Below are positions 26,609-35,331 of a stretch of DNA of 64,000 nucleotides, in pieces. Within the stretch, counting starts at the first letter, position 1. Every line of letters begins with the position of its first letter. This DNA comes from Pseudomonas sp. N40(2020) (lineage in GTDB: Bacteria > Pseudomonadota > Gammaproteobacteria > Pseudomonadales > Pseudomonadaceae). Made by a program: the position numbers and the translations under genes. Where the stretch lies: assembly GCF_014472415.1 (NCBI RefSeq), contig NZ_JACSZV010000004.1, positions 124,001 to 188,000 of the forward strand. The letters are read 5' to 3'. Below the pieces are notes generated by a model, which was not told where the DNA came from, did no database searches, and saw only the letters and a list, made by a program, of their open reading frames with translations.

Positions 26609-27049
26609 ATGAGCGCTTTAACCTTGAAAGTCGCAGTCAACCTGGTCAACGAAGCTATCAGCGCAGGGCGGGCCATCTCCGCAGCGCCGCTGACCATCGC
26701 GGTACTCGATACCGGCGGCCACCTGATCACCCTGCAACGCGAAGACGGCGCCAGTCTGCTACGCCCGCAAATCGCCATAGGCAAGGCCTGGGGCGCCATC
26801 GCCTTGGGCAAGGGTTCACGTCTGCTGGCACTGGACGCCCAACAACGCCCGGCCTTCATCGCCGCTCTCAACAGCATGGGGCAGGGTAGCGTCGTGCCGG
26901 CACCGGGCGGTGTGTTGATCCGCGATCAGGCGGGGAATGTGCTGGGGGCGATCGGGATTAGCGGCGATCTGTCGGATATTGATGAGCAGGTGGCGATCAA
27001 AGCGGTGGAAGCGCTGGATCTGAAGGCGGATGCGGGGGTGGCTGCTTGA
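26609..27049 (+). CDS. GlcG/HbpS family (DUF336) protein
   Basis: A 146-residue protein with the family fold: LVNEAISAGRAISAAPLTIAV, LDTGGHLITLQREDGA and a Gly-rich end GVLIRDQAGNVLGAIGISG. GlcG/HbpS-family proteins are associated with glycolate/glyoxylate genes and in other bacteria bind heme; the biochemical role here is unknown. It is divergent from gcl and shares the palindromes at 26368 and 26506. ATGAGGACAGCACC precedes the ATG. Confidence 0.88.
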   Translation: MSALTLKVAVNLVNEAISAGRAISAAPLTIAVLDTGGHLITLQREDGASLLRPQIAIGKAWGAIALGKGSRLLALDAQQRPAFIAALNSMGQGSVVPAPGGVLIRDQAGNVLGAIGISGDLSDIDEQVAIKAVEALDLKADAGVAA

Positions 27050-27070
27050 TTGGTGATGACTGATTAACCG

Positions 27071-27168
27071 CTATCGCGAGCAGGCTCACTCCTACAGGGT
27101 TTGTGGTCGGATACAAAATGTCTGAACACTCAAACCCCCTGTAGGAGTGAGCCTGCTCGCGATTGCAA
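27071..27168. repeat. REP doublet, CTGTAGGAGTGAGCCTGCTC family (left of RAYT)
   Basis: ATCGCGAGCAGGCTCACTCC (27073) and its complement TGTAGGAGTGAGCCTGCTCG (27140), spaced by ~45 bases. Differs from the 1712 family by TAGGAGTGAGC for GGGAGCGAGC. It flanks the RAYT gene 90 bases further on; the same family is on the other side (27737) and at 35110. Confidence 0.9.
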
Positions 27169-27258
27169 TCTCCTGGACACATCCGGCCAACAGTTTGCTC
27201 CACCTACCTGAATCCACAGAACTAGTCTTCCTCTGACATTGTCATGGGAGGCAAAGGA

Positions 27259-27717
27259 ATGCCGGATCTACCTGCTGCACACCGATTACGAGCCGGGCGC
27301 TATGCCGAAGCCAATCGTATCTACCTGTTGACCACAAACACACTGAACAGGGCACCGGTTTTCAAGGAATTTGCCTTGGGCAGGCTGGTCGTCGATCAAT
27401 TTCGAAATGCGCAGAATCTCGGCTTGGCAAACTCACTGGCGTGGGTGGTCATGCCGGATCATTTTCATTGGTTGATTGAATTGCAGCAGGGCTCTTTGAG
27501 CGAACTGATGCAGAAGATCAAATCGATGAGTACCAAAGCGGTCAAGCAGCGTACCGGGCGAAATATCAGTCTCTGGCAGAGAGGGTTTCATGATCGGGCG
27601 CTACGGCGGGAAGAGGATCTGATGAAGATGGCGAGATATATCGTGGCCAATCCATTGCGGGCAGGATTGGTTGAGAAGCTTGGCGACTATCCGTTGTGGG
27701 ATGCGATTTGGATTTGA
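27259..27717 (+). CDS. REP-associated tyrosine transposase (RAYT)
   Basis: A 152-residue Y1-type single-strand transposase related to IS200/IS605 TnpA. The HUH pair is the MPDHFHWLIE motif; the catalytic tyrosine is most likely in MARYIVANPLRAG; FHDRALRREED is also typical of RAYTs. The start ATG 27259 (MPDLPAAHRLRAGRYAE) follows GGGAGGCAAAGGA; ATG 27244 would also fit. The gene is flanked on both sides by REP doublets of the same family, the standard REPIN-RAYT arrangement. RAYTs are vertically inherited and thought to mobilise REPINs. Confidence 0.93.
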   Translation: MPDLPAAHRLRAGRYAEANRIYLLTTNTLNRAPVFKEFALGRLVVDQFRNAQNLGLANSLAWVVMPDHFHWLIELQQGSLSELMQKIKSMSTKAVKQRTGRNISLWQRGFHDRALRREEDLMKMARYIVANPLRAGLVEKLGDYPLWDAIWI

Positions 27718-27736
27718 GCTGAAACCGAGTCGCCTC

Positions 27737-27803
27737 AATCGCGAGCAGGCTCACTCCTACAGGGGAACGCATTCCAAATGTAGGAGTGAGCCTGCTCGCG
27801 ATC
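27737..27803. repeat. REP doublet, right of RAYT
   Basis: ATCGCGAGCAGGCTCACTCC and complement GTAGGAGTGAGCCTGCTCGC separated by only ~18 bases. Same family as 27071-27168, shorter spacer. Lies between the RAYT stop and the converging regulator gene. Confidence 0.9.
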
Positions 27804-27819
27804 GCGTCACCGCGGTCTA

Positions 27820-28425
27820 TCAGTCCGGCTCACACCCTTTAAGCACCAACCGAATTATCGTCTGCGCCGCGGCTTCATAATCCGCTTCATCCAGCTTGTC
27901 CTTGCCGGTGACCGCAGAAATCTGCCAGTCGAAGTCGGCGTAGGTCTGGGTTGCGGCCCAGATGCTGAACATCAGGTGGTTGGGGTCGATCGGGGCAATC
28001 TGGCCGCGGTCGATCCAAGTCTGGATGCAGTCGATGTTGTGCTTGGCCTGAGCGTTGAGTTGCTCGACCAGATCAGCGCTCAGGTGCGGGGCGCCGTGCA
28101 TGATTTCGCTGGCGAACACCTTGGAGGCGAAGGGCAGGTCGCGGGAGATGCGGATCTTCGAGCGGATGTAGCCGCTGAGCACTTCGCTCGGCACGCCGTC
28201 CGGGTTGAACGGAGTCGAGGCCTGCAGGATCGGCACGATGATGCTTTCCAGCACCTCGCGGTAGAGGTTTTCCTTGGACTTGAAGTAGTAGTAGACGTTG
28301 GGCTTGGGCAGTCCTGCCTTTGCGGCGATGTCGCTGGTTTTGGTCGCAGCGAAGCCCTTGTCGGCAAACTCCTCACTGGCGGCACGCAGGATCAGTTCTT
28401 TGTTGCGCTCGCGGATTGTGCTCAT
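27820..28425 (-). CDS. TetR-family regulator, RutR-like
   Basis: A 201-residue regulator starting MSTIRERNKELILRAASEEF. The N-terminal HTH is seen in GFAATKTSDIAAKAGLPKPNVYYYFKSKENLY. The C-terminal part (IRISRDLPFASKVFASEIMHGAPHL ... APIDPNHLMFSIWAATQTYADF) resembles the RutR (YcdC) ligand domain. RutR senses pyrimidines in E. coli; in pseudomonads, relatives sit near pyrimidine degradation genes, which are not seen here. Target is unknown. Confidence 0.88.
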   Translation of the reverse strand: MSTIRERNKELILRAASEEFADKGFAATKTSDIAAKAGLPKPNVYYYFKSKENLYREVLESIIVPILQASTPFNPDGVPSEVLSGYIRSKIRISRDLPFASKVFASEIMHGAPHLSADLVEQLNAQAKHNIDCIQTWIDRGQIAPIDPNHLMFSIWAATQTYADFDWQISAVTGKDKLDEADYEAAAQTIIRLVLKGCEPD

Positions 28426-28559
28426 AAACCCGGTGGTTCCTTGCCTGTTCTGGCGGTTGCGCATGGTAGCACCGGCCTCGCGCAGCGCTCAACAATGCCC
28501 CGTGTGGCCTGCAGTCGCGGTATGCTGCACGGCATTATTAACATAAGGAAACAAGATTC

Positions 28560-29474
28560 ATGGCAGGAAGCAGTTTGCTGGTGCTGATCGACGACATCGC
28601 CACCGTTCTGGACGACGTTGCGTTGATGACCAAAATGGCCGCCAAGAAGACCGCTGGCGTGCTCGGCGACGACTTGGCGCTGAATGCCCAGCAAGTCTCG
28701 GGTGTGCGGGCCGAGCGGGAGATTCCCGTGGTCTGGGCGGTGGCCAAGGGCTCGTTCGTCAACAAACTGATCCTGGTGCCGTCGGCGCTGGCGATCAGTG
28801 CGTTCGTGCCGTGGCTGGTGACGCCGCTGTTGATGGTCGGTGGTGCGTACTTGTGCTTCGAGGGTTTCGAGAAACTCGCGCACAAGTTTCTGCACAGCAA
28901 GGCTGAAGATGATGCCGAGCACGCGCAACTGACCGAGGCCGTGGCCGATCCGGCAACCGATCTGGTGGCGTACGAGAAGGACAAGATCAAAGGTGCGATC
29001 CGCACTGACTTCATCCTCTCGGCAGAAATCATCGCGATCACCCTCGGCACCGTGGCTGGGGCTTCGTTGACGCAGCAGGTGATCGTGCTGTCCGGCATCG
29101 CCATCGTGATGACTGTGGGTGTTTACGGTCTGGTGGCCGGCATCGTCAAGCTCGACGACCTCGGTCTGTGGCTGACGCAGAAGCCTGGGCAGGTCGCCAA
29201 AAAAATCGGTAGCGGCATCCTGGTCGCGGCACCCTACATGATGAAAACGCTGTCGGTGGTTGGCACCGCTGCGATGTTCCTGGTCGGCGGCGGCATTCTG
29301 ACCCACGGTGTACCGGTGGTAGGCCACTGGATTGAGGGTGTTGGCGCGGCGGCCGGTGCTGCCGGGTTTGCGGTGCCGATGTTGCTCAATGGCGTGGCGG
29401 GGATCATCGCTGGCGCGGTGGTGTTGGCGGTTGTTTCTGTTGTCGGAAAAATCTGGAAAGCGATCAAAGGTTGA
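28560..29474 (+). CDS. DUF808 (YedI-type) inner-membrane protein
   Basis: A 304-residue protein with the family opening [21 protein letters not shown] and [19 protein letters not shown]. There are about five or six hydrophobic segments, including [21 protein letters not shown] and ALAC-terminal [22 protein letters not shown]. Role unknown; relatives in enterics are YedI. AAGGAAACAAGATTC gives the ribosome-binding site. It ends before a strong bidirectional terminator. Confidence 0.88.
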   Translation: MAGSSLLVLIDDIATVLDDVALMTKMAAKKTAGVLGDDLALNAQQVSGVRAEREIPVVWAVAKGSFVNKLILVPSALAISAFVPWLVTPLLMVGGAYLCFEGFEKLAHKFLHSKAEDDAEHAQLTEAVADPATDLVAYEKDKIKGAIRTDFILSAEIIAITLGTVAGASLTQQVIVLSGIAIVMTVGVYGLVAGIVKLDDLGLWLTQKPGQVAKKIGSGILVAAPYMMKTLSVVGTAAMFLVGGGILTHGVPVVGHWIEGVGAAAGAAGFAVPMLLNGVAGIIAGAVVLAVVSVVGKIWKAIKG

Positions 29475-29510
29475 ACGCATAACCTCTGTGGTAGCGTTGT
29501 TCTGTCATTA

Positions 29511-29549
29511 AAAAAGGCCATTCGATTTGCATCGAATGGCCTTTTTTTG
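29511..29549. terminator. Bidirectional terminator DUF808 / mlaA
   Basis: A perfect stem with AAAAAAGGCCATTCGAT and ATCGAATGGCCTTTTTTT arms and a TTGC loop. A-run and T-run at opposite ends give function in both directions, serving the converging DUF808 and mlaA genes. Confidence 0.93.
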
Positions 29550-29561
29550 TGCCTGCCGGTT

Positions 29562-30350
29562 TTACTCGGCAATCTGCAACTTGCGCGACTCGGTGTACAC
29601 GTAACGCACTTTCTCGTACTCGAACGGTGAGTTCAGCTGACCATAGCGGAAGCTGGTCTGGTAGCGCTTGTCGACGGCGCGTAGAGCCCAGATTTCCGGG
29701 TGGTTGGAACTGACTTCCGAGACATTGAGGAAGTTGATCGCCGATTCGGCGCTGTAGTCCACAGCCAGGCCTGCGGTGTCACGCAGGTTCGACGGGCCGA
29801 GGATCGGCAGGACGAAATAGGCGCCGCCCGGAACACCGTAGAAGCCCAGAGTCTGACCGAAGTCTTCGCTCTGGCGCGGCAGCCCCATGGCGGTCGCCGG
29901 GTCCCACAGGCCGGCGATGCCGATGGTGGTGTTGAGCAACAGGCGTGCGGTGGTTTCCATCGAACGCTGGCCCTTGAACTGCAAGAGGCTGTTCATCAGG
30001 TTCGGTACGTCACCCAGGTTGTTGAAGAAGTTGCTCACGCCGGTGCGCAAGAAGCTTGGCGTGATGTAACGGTAGCCATCGACCACCGGCAGGAACACCC
30101 ATTGGTCGAAGCGGTAGTTGAAGTGGTAAACGCGACGGTTCCACTCTTCCAGTGGGTCATACACGTTCAGTGCGTTGAGCGTCGAGCGCTCGAATTCGCG
30201 CTGATCCAGCTCCGGGTTGAACTTGAGTTTGGACAGCGGTTCCTTGAAGCCGTCACTGTCGACCACCACCGGTGCATTGGCTTTGCTGTTGTCGGCCTGG
30301 GCCACGCCTGCACAGAGTAACGCTGCAATCAGCAGGAGATATTTAGCCAC
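29562..30350 (-). CDS. mlaA: MlaA/VacJ family phospholipid-trafficking protein
   Basis: A 262-residue exported protein: signal peptide MAKYLLLIAALLCAGVAQA, then the MlaA core (YDPLEEWNRRVYHFNYRFDQW, FFNNLGDVPNLMNSLLQ, TARLLLNTTIGIAGLWDPAT, EDFGQTLGFYGVPGGAYFVLPILGPSNLRD split across the middle). MlaA removes mislocalised phospholipids from the outer-membrane outer leaflet. The Cys in the signal peptide is not followed or preceded by a proper lipobox (ALLC), so lipid modification looks doubtful. Overlaps the upstream hydrolase gene by eight bases. Confidence 0.92.
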   Translation of the reverse strand: MAKYLLLIAALLCAGVAQADNSKANAPVVVDSDGFKEPLSKLKFNPELDQREFERSTLNALNVYDPLEEWNRRVYHFNYRFDQWVFLPVVDGYRYITPSFLRTGVSNFFNNLGDVPNLMNSLLQFKGQRSMETTARLLLNTTIGIAGLWDPATAMGLPRQSEDFGQTLGFYGVPGGAYFVLPILGPSNLRDTAGLAVDYSAESAINFLNVSEVSSNHPEIWALRAVDKRYQTSFRYGQLNSPFEYEKVRYVYTESRKLQIAE

Positions 30351-31641
30351 GGAAGAACTCCAGCATGGCGTCGCTGTTGACGCGGTAGTTAAGGTTGCCG
30401 CAATGGCCGCCCAGTGGGTAAACGGTCAGACGATCACCGAAGGTTTTGCGCAGGAAGCCGAGGTCGCCCGGGCCGAGTATCACGTCGTCGGCGTTGTGCA
30501 TTACGGCGATTTTCGGGCTGTCGTGCAGGTAATCCTTCAGTGCATACAGGCTGACCTGATCGATCAGTTGCAGCAGGCTGCCGCCGTCGGTGCGCGCGCG
30601 CCACATCGGAATCACTTGCTCGGTCAGGTAGCAATCGAAGTCGCATTGCAGTGCACGTTTGAGGAACGGCGTGAGGCTGGTGCCCTGGGTGATCGGGAAT
30701 TTCGGCGGGGTGATCAGGCCGCGACGGTTGATCAGGTCAGAAGTAAACGCAATATCGGCTGCCGAGAAGCGGAACGAGGTGCCGATCAGCATCGCCATCT
30801 GCTCGTTGCTCAGATGCTGCTTGGACTGCTGGAAGTCGTAGAGCAGGGCGTCGTTGAGGTCGATATAACCTTTCTGCTGGAAGTATCGGGTCAACTTGGT
30901 CAGCACCAATTCATAGAACGTGGTGCTGTTGTTGATACCTTTAACTTCGGTCTGCACCAGCTTGTCGAGGTTGGTGATCGAGGTATAGAGGTTGACCGGC
31001 GGGTTGAGCAGCAGGACTTTCTTGAAGTTGAAGCTGCGGCGGGTTTCGTCCAGATGCGCGACGAACGCGGCATCGAGAGCACCAAGGCTATAACCGGTGA
31101 GGTAATACTCGGTGACCGGCAGTTTCGGGTTTTGCGCCCGCACGGCCTGCATCACCCGATACATGTCTTCAGCGTCTTCCTTGGTCACGCCCGGAGTGGC
31201 GAAGCGCGAGGCTGCACTGATGAAGTCGAAGCTGGTCGGCGACGACAACTGTACGACGTGGTAGCCAGCCTTGTAGTAGAGCTTTTTCAGGTATTCGTTG
31301 AGCGTGCTGTCATAACGCGCCCCGGTGCCGGCGATCAGGAAGATCAGCGGTGCTGGCTTGTCCTGCTCGGCGATGCGGTAGGTGAGCTTTTTCACCGGCC
31401 AGAAGTTGTCCGGAAGAATGAACTCGCGTTCCGGACGCAAGGTGACGCTGCGGTCCGACTGATTGATGTCGTCGTCCAGCGGCAGTTCCGGGCGCAAGTC
31501 CGGCGGAGTCGTGGCGATGGTCGCCTCGAACGGGTTGGTCAGGGGATAGCCATAACTGGCGGCGTCGATATCCACCGCCAGTGCGGACGCACTCAAAATA
31601 AGGCCGCTGAACAGCGCGGCGAAGCGCAAGGAACGGAGCAT
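30343..31641 (-). CDS. Exported alpha/beta-hydrolase-fold protein
   Basis: A 432-residue protein with signal peptide ending near SASALA-VD. IFLIAGTGARYDSTLNEYLKK starts the hydrolase domain, and GYSLGA (Ser185) is the nucleophile elbow. The later HNADDVILGPGD and GGHCGNL supply candidate Asp and His. It is co-directional and overlapping with mlaA, so a role in envelope lipid turnover is plausible but inferred. Some databases call this family serine/threonine kinase; no kinase motif is visible. Confidence 0.85.
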   Translation of the reverse strand: MLRSLRFAALFSGLILSASALAVDIDAASYGYPLTNPFEATIATTPPDLRPELPLDDDINQSDRSVTLRPEREFILPDNFWPVKKLTYRIAEQDKPAPLIFLIAGTGARYDSTLNEYLKKLYYKAGYHVVQLSSPTSFDFISAASRFATPGVTKEDAEDMYRVMQAVRAQNPKLPVTEYYLTGYSLGALDAAFVAHLDETRRSFNFKKVLLLNPPVNLYTSITNLDKLVQTEVKGINNSTTFYELVLTKLTRYFQQKGYIDLNDALLYDFQQSKQHLSNEQMAMLIGTSFRFSAADIAFTSDLINRRGLITPPKFPITQGTSLTPFLKRALQCDFDCYLTEQVIPMWRARTDGGSLLQLIDQVSLYALKDYLHDSPKIAVMHNADDVILGPGDLGFLRKTFGDRLTVYPLGGHCGNLNYRVNSDAMLEFFRG

Positions 31642-31865
31642 GACTAGATCCCTTAGAGGAAGGTGCCGAATGAAGTTCGCAGGCTATGACCACCGGGGTT
31701 GCGCCAAAGTGCCATGCCGCGGCACCAAACAGGCAGAATTCGGAGTAATAGTAGCTGGACGATACACTTTGCATCGCCTGGATGAAAAGTTAACTGTTGT
31801 TAGTGCTTGCGTCTGACAGGCCGAAGATTAAGCTGGCCGCCGATTTTCGTTGATTGGAGAGTTTC

Positions 31866-32234
31866 ATGTCCCGCCGTTTGCCCGTGATTCTGCTGCTCGT
31901 TTTGTTGCCGTTATGGCTGGCTGCCAGTTATGGCGCGCGTTATGGCTTTATGGAAGACGGGCAGTGGGTCGGCATCTGTGTGGATGAGGCCAGCCGTTGG
32001 GAGTGTCAGGTACGCTCGAACCTCGGGCTGATGATTCACTTCAAAGTGTTGGGTTGGACGGCGCTGGGTGCGGCGCTGATCGGTTTTGTCTTGCCCGGGC
32101 GGGCAGGGTGGTGGCTGGCGGTGCTGGCGCTGGTCTTCGGGTTGCCGGCGCTGGCGTTGTACAACACGACACTGGCGGTGTTTGCGGTGGTGATTGCCGG
32201 GTTGCGCCTTGTCCGGGAGTCTCGCAGCGCCTGA
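31866..32234 (+). CDS. Small membrane protein, function unknown
   Basis: A 122-residue protein with an N-terminal signal-anchor (LPVILLLVLLPLWLAASY) and three further hydrophobic segments. The loop after the first helix contains two cysteines (GICVDEASRWECQVR) that may form a periplasmic disulfide. TTGGAGAG precedes the ATG at 31866; an in-frame ATG at 31854 is less well placed. I recognise no family. Confidence 0.8.
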   Translation: MSRRLPVILLLVLLPLWLAASYGARYGFMEDGQWVGICVDEASRWECQVRSNLGLMIHFKVLGWTALGAALIGFVLPGRAGWWLAVLALVFGLPALALYNTTLAVFAVVIAGLRLVRESRSA

Positions 32235-32241
32235 AAGTCAG

Positions 32242-32334
32242 TCATCGCGGGCAAGCCCGCTCCCACAGGGATCTGGAGAAACACAACTTTTGTGTATGAC
32301 CCCAAAACCTGTGGGAGCTGGCTTGCCAGCGATG
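32242..32334. repeat. REP doublet, GTGGGAGCTGGCTTGCCAGC family
   Basis: ATCGCGGGCAAGCCCGCTCC (32244) and GTGGGAGCTGGCTTGCCAGC (32311), spaced by ~45 bases. Same pair as 23498-23586 but in the opposite order. Between the small membrane protein and the converging GH17 gene. Confidence 0.88.
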
Positions 32335-32356
32335 AGGCAGGTACAGGCGCTGAAGG

Positions 32357-33910
32357 TCAGCGGATGCGAACCCGCAAGCAGCGCCAAAGTGCAGCAGCCA
32401 TCAACAAACTCACCAGTGCCCAACCCCAGGCCTGCTGATTCAGCAATCCTTCTTCATACAACTGCGGCGCGATGCCGGCCCCGATGATAAAGGTCAGTAG
32501 CGCAATCTCCCGACGCGGCACGCTAACCGGGCGGCACAGGTAAACCAGCGCCGGCAGGATGAACGCCATGCTCGCAAAGCTGCGATAACGCGCATCGAAT
32601 ACCATCTCCAGCATCATCACCGCCGCCGCGAACCCTGCCGCCGCAACCAGCCAACCGGCGCGACGTTCCAGCAGATTGAACGCCCGTTCACGCCAACCCG
32701 TGCGGGTGCTCAAGGTCAGCGCGGCATGCGCCAACACCAACAGATTCAACGCCGTCAGCAGCCCGACCCACAGCCATTCACTGGCAAATCGTGTGGTCAC
32801 GCGGGCCAGATCGCCCCACGCACCGATTGAACAAGCGGCGAGGGCGCCCAACAGCGGAAGCACCAGTGCTGATCGCGTCGTGCGAACCCGACCGCCGAGG
32901 ATCAATGTGCCGAGGAAAATCAAACCGCCGACGGCCAGCCACTGCTTCCAGTACGGCACGTTGGTCACGGGGCCTGCGAGCACACCCTTGTCTTGGCGAT
33001 CGGCATCGAACAGCCCCCAATAACCGCCGACCGCGCCTTCGCTCGCACGTTTCCATGGTTGATCAAATGCTTCGATGAGGTTGTAACGCCAGCCTTCCTT
33101 CTCGGCCATCGCGACAAAGCCACGGATAAACTTGGCTTCGTTTTCTCTGCTCGGCACGGCAGTCTTGCGCTGGCGGCCTTCGCTCGGCCAACCCGTTTCG
33201 CCGATCATTATTTCTTTTGGCGCAAACATGCTGCCAAAACTGCGACGAATCGCGGCCACTTGCGACAAGGCCACGTCAACGTTCCATGGATGGTCTTCCC
33301 AGTACGGCAGCAAGTGGATCGTTATGAAGTCCACGGCGGGAGCGATTTCTGGATGCCTTTGCCAGAACTCCCATACATCGGCGTAAGTCACCGGCTGTTT
33401 AACGTGACTTTTGACCTTGTTTATCAGCTTCACTAATTGCCCGCCGGTAACCTCTTTACGCAGCAGCGCTTCGTTGCCAACGATTACTGCCGTGACCACG
33501 TCCGGGTTGGCGTTGGCCGAGGCGATCAGCAGGTCGACTTCCTTCTCGGTGTCCACCGGGTTGCTGTTGACCCAGGCGCCGATCATCAATTTCAGGCCAT
33601 GTTTACGTGCCAGATCCGGCAGCGCTTCGAGGCCGGTCATGGAGTAAGTGCGGATGCATTCAAAGCGCGTCGCCAACAGGGCGAGGTCGGCGTCCATGCG
33701 CTCCGGGCGCAGCTTGAACGGCACGTCGAACGGCGACTGGTCCTTGTCGAATGGGGTATAGGAGGCGCATTGCAACTTGTGCGTCGGGGTGGCAGCGTCC
33801 GGCAAAATCAATGGCTTACCGAGGCCATACCAGAAGCCGCCAAGGGCAAACAGCCCGAGCAGGCAGGCGAAGACATAAGGAAGAAAAGCAAAGCGGGAAG
33901 TCGCGGACAT
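32357..33910 (-). CDS. Membrane-anchored GH17 family glucan enzyme
   Basis: A 517-residue protein from ATG 33910. One N-terminal anchor (residues ~8-30) is followed by a periplasmic GH17-type (beta/alpha)8 domain: acid/base Glu in VGNEALLR (E147) and nucleophile Glu in IGETGWPS (E238). The C-terminal ~170 residues form about six membrane helices. GH17 enzymes cleave or transfer beta-1,3-glucan; bacterial relatives act in cyclic or osmoregulated glucan synthesis (NdvB type) and are often annotated beta-(1-6) glucan synthase. No glycosyltransferase neighbour here, so transglycosylation of a periplasmic glucan is inference. Confidence 0.85.
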   Translation of the reverse strand: MSATSRFAFLPYVFACLLGLFALGGFWYGLGKPLILPDAATPTHKLQCASYTPFDKDQSPFDVPFKLRPERMDADLALLATRFECIRTYSMTGLEALPDLARKHGLKLMIGAWVNSNPVDTEKEVDLLIASANANPDVVTAVIVGNEALLRKEVTGGQLVKLINKVKSHVKQPVTYADVWEFWQRHPEIAPAVDFITIHLLPYWEDHPWNVDVALSQVAAIRRSFGSMFAPKEIMIGETGWPSEGRQRKTAVPSRENEAKFIRGFVAMAEKEGWRYNLIEAFDQPWKRASEGAVGGYWGLFDADRQDKGVLAGPVTNVPYWKQWLAVGGLIFLGTLILGGRVRTTRSALVLPLLGALAACSIGAWGDLARVTTRFASEWLWVGLLTALNLLVLAHAALTLSTRTGWRERAFNLLERRAGWLVAAAGFAAAVMMLEMVFDARYRSFASMAFILPALVYLCRPVSVPRREIALLTFIIGAGIAPQLYEEGLLNQQAWGWALVSLLMAAALWRCLRVRIR

Positions 33911-34239
33911 GGTCAGGCCGAGTGGCTGCAAAGCGACGCATGTTACCTGCAATTAACCGGGGGTTGGTGGCCTGCATGGTTTTGACATGCAAAGTTCGGG
34001 CGGATTATTTGGCGTCATTTATATAGACGCGGTTAATGGCCTTCTGATGTCGTTTCTCGTTGCCTTGAGGTCGCTGACAGAGCAGGTCGCCTTCGGCGTC
34101 AGGTTGATGATCGAAGCCGTCAGTACTCCACTGATGTCCGGACGAGTTTGCGGTGAGGCGTGATGGGGGCGCTGTGCACCATAACAATACGTTGACGCCG
34201 CCCGTCATCCGTCGGGCGCAGCATTTCGGGGAAGTAACG
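33911..34239. other. Divergent intergenic region, no gene seen
   Basis: 329 bases between GH17 (minus) and the betaine-binding-type protein (plus). It must contain both promoters; I see no clean -35/-10 pair, strong hairpin or small ORF with a convincing start. Frames open through the 3' end are read-through of the downstream gene's frame. Confidence 0.4.
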
Positions 34240-35091
34240 ATGAAGATGCGACGACTTTTAGGCGCAGGTGCCGCTCTGGCGCTTGCGATGAGCTCCACTT
34301 TCGCCAGCGCTGAAAAACAGACCCTGAACATCGGTTACGTTGACGGCTGGTCCGACAGCGTCGCGACCACCCACGTGGCGGCCGAAGTGATCAAGCAGAA
34401 ACTCGGCTACGACGTGAAACTGCAAGCCGTCGCCACCGGGATCATGTGGCAGGGTGTCGCCACCGGCAAACTCGACGCCATGCTGTCGGCCTGGCTGCCA
34501 GTGACCCACGGCGAATACTGGACGAAGAACAAGGATCAGGTCGTCGATTACGGCCCGAACTTCAAGGATGCGAAAATCGGCCTGATCGTCCCGGAATATG
34601 TAAAAGCCAAGTCGATCGAAGACCTGAAAACCGACGACACCTTCAAAAATCGCATAGTCGGCATCGACGCCGGTTCAGGCGTGATGCTCAAGACCGATCA
34701 GGCGATCAAGGATTACGGCCTCGATAAGTACACCCTCAAAGCCAGCTCCGGCGCCGGCATGATTGCCGAGTTGACCCGTGCAGAGAAGAAAAACGAATCC
34801 ATCGCCGTCACCGGTTGGGTGCCGCACTGGATGTTCGCCAAGTGGAAGCTGCGCTTCCTCGACGACCCTAAAGGCGTTTACGGCGCTGCTGAAACCGTGA
34901 ACAGCATCGGCAGCAAGGGCCTGGATGCGAAGGCACCAGAAGTGGCCAAGTTCCTGAAGAACTTCCAGTGGGCTTCGAAAGACGAAATCGGTGAAGTGAT
35001 GCTCGCGATTCAGGACGGTGCCAAGCCTGATGCAGCCGCCAAGGATTGGATGGCCAAACACCCGGATCGCGTGGCTGACTGGACTAAATAA
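34240..35091 (+). CDS. Glycine betaine/choline-type ABC substrate-binding protein
   Basis: A 283-residue OpuAC-type periplasmic protein. Signal peptide MKMRRLLGAGAALALAMSSTFASA; mature core LNIGYVDGWSDSVATTHVAAE, MWQGVATGKLDAMLSAWLP, and VTGWVPHWMFAKWKL. The Trp-rich positions fit an aromatic cage for quaternary amines. ATG 34240 is chosen for the signal peptide and the GGGGAAG before it. No permease or ATPase gene is adjacent, so it probably feeds a transporter encoded elsewhere. Confidence 0.88.
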   Translation: MKMRRLLGAGAALALAMSSTFASAEKQTLNIGYVDGWSDSVATTHVAAEVIKQKLGYDVKLQAVATGIMWQGVATGKLDAMLSAWLPVTHGEYWTKNKDQVVDYGPNFKDAKIGLIVPEYVKAKSIEDLKTDDTFKNRIVGIDAGSGVMLKTDQAIKDYGLDKYTLKASSGAGMIAELTRAEKKNESIAVTGWVPHWMFAKWKLRFLDDPKGVYGAAETVNSIGSKGLDAKAPEVAKFLKNFQWASKDEIGEVMLAIQDGAKPDAAAKDWMAKHPDRVADWTK

Positions 35092-35109
35092 CCAACACAC
35101 CGCAGCTCC

Positions 35110-35203
35110 TCTGTAGGAGTGAGCCTGCTCGGGATAGCAGTCTGTCAGTTAACAGAAATGTCGACTGACATGGCGCTATCGCGAGCAGGCTCACTCCTAC
35201 AGT
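35110..35203. repeat. REP doublet, CTGTAGGAGTGAGCCTGCTC family
   Basis: CTGTAGGAGTGAGCCTGCTC (35111) and its complement ATCGCGAGCAGGCTCACTCC (35178), spaced by ~45 bases. Same family as the pair flanking the RAYT gene. Confidence 0.9.
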
Positions 35204-35331
35204 TTTTTGTGTGTGCTTAAGAATGGCGAATACGTCATGGCGTTCTACTACTAAGGTCGTCTGGAACCTGTCCCGCAGCCGCATACATTAGCTACGTTCC
35301 AACAATAATCTGTGCTGCGAGGATAAAAACA

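Noticed and set aside
27259..27717. IS200/IS605 insertion sequence
   Set aside because: Single gene with REP flanks and RAYT features; no IS-type hairpin ends or TnpB.
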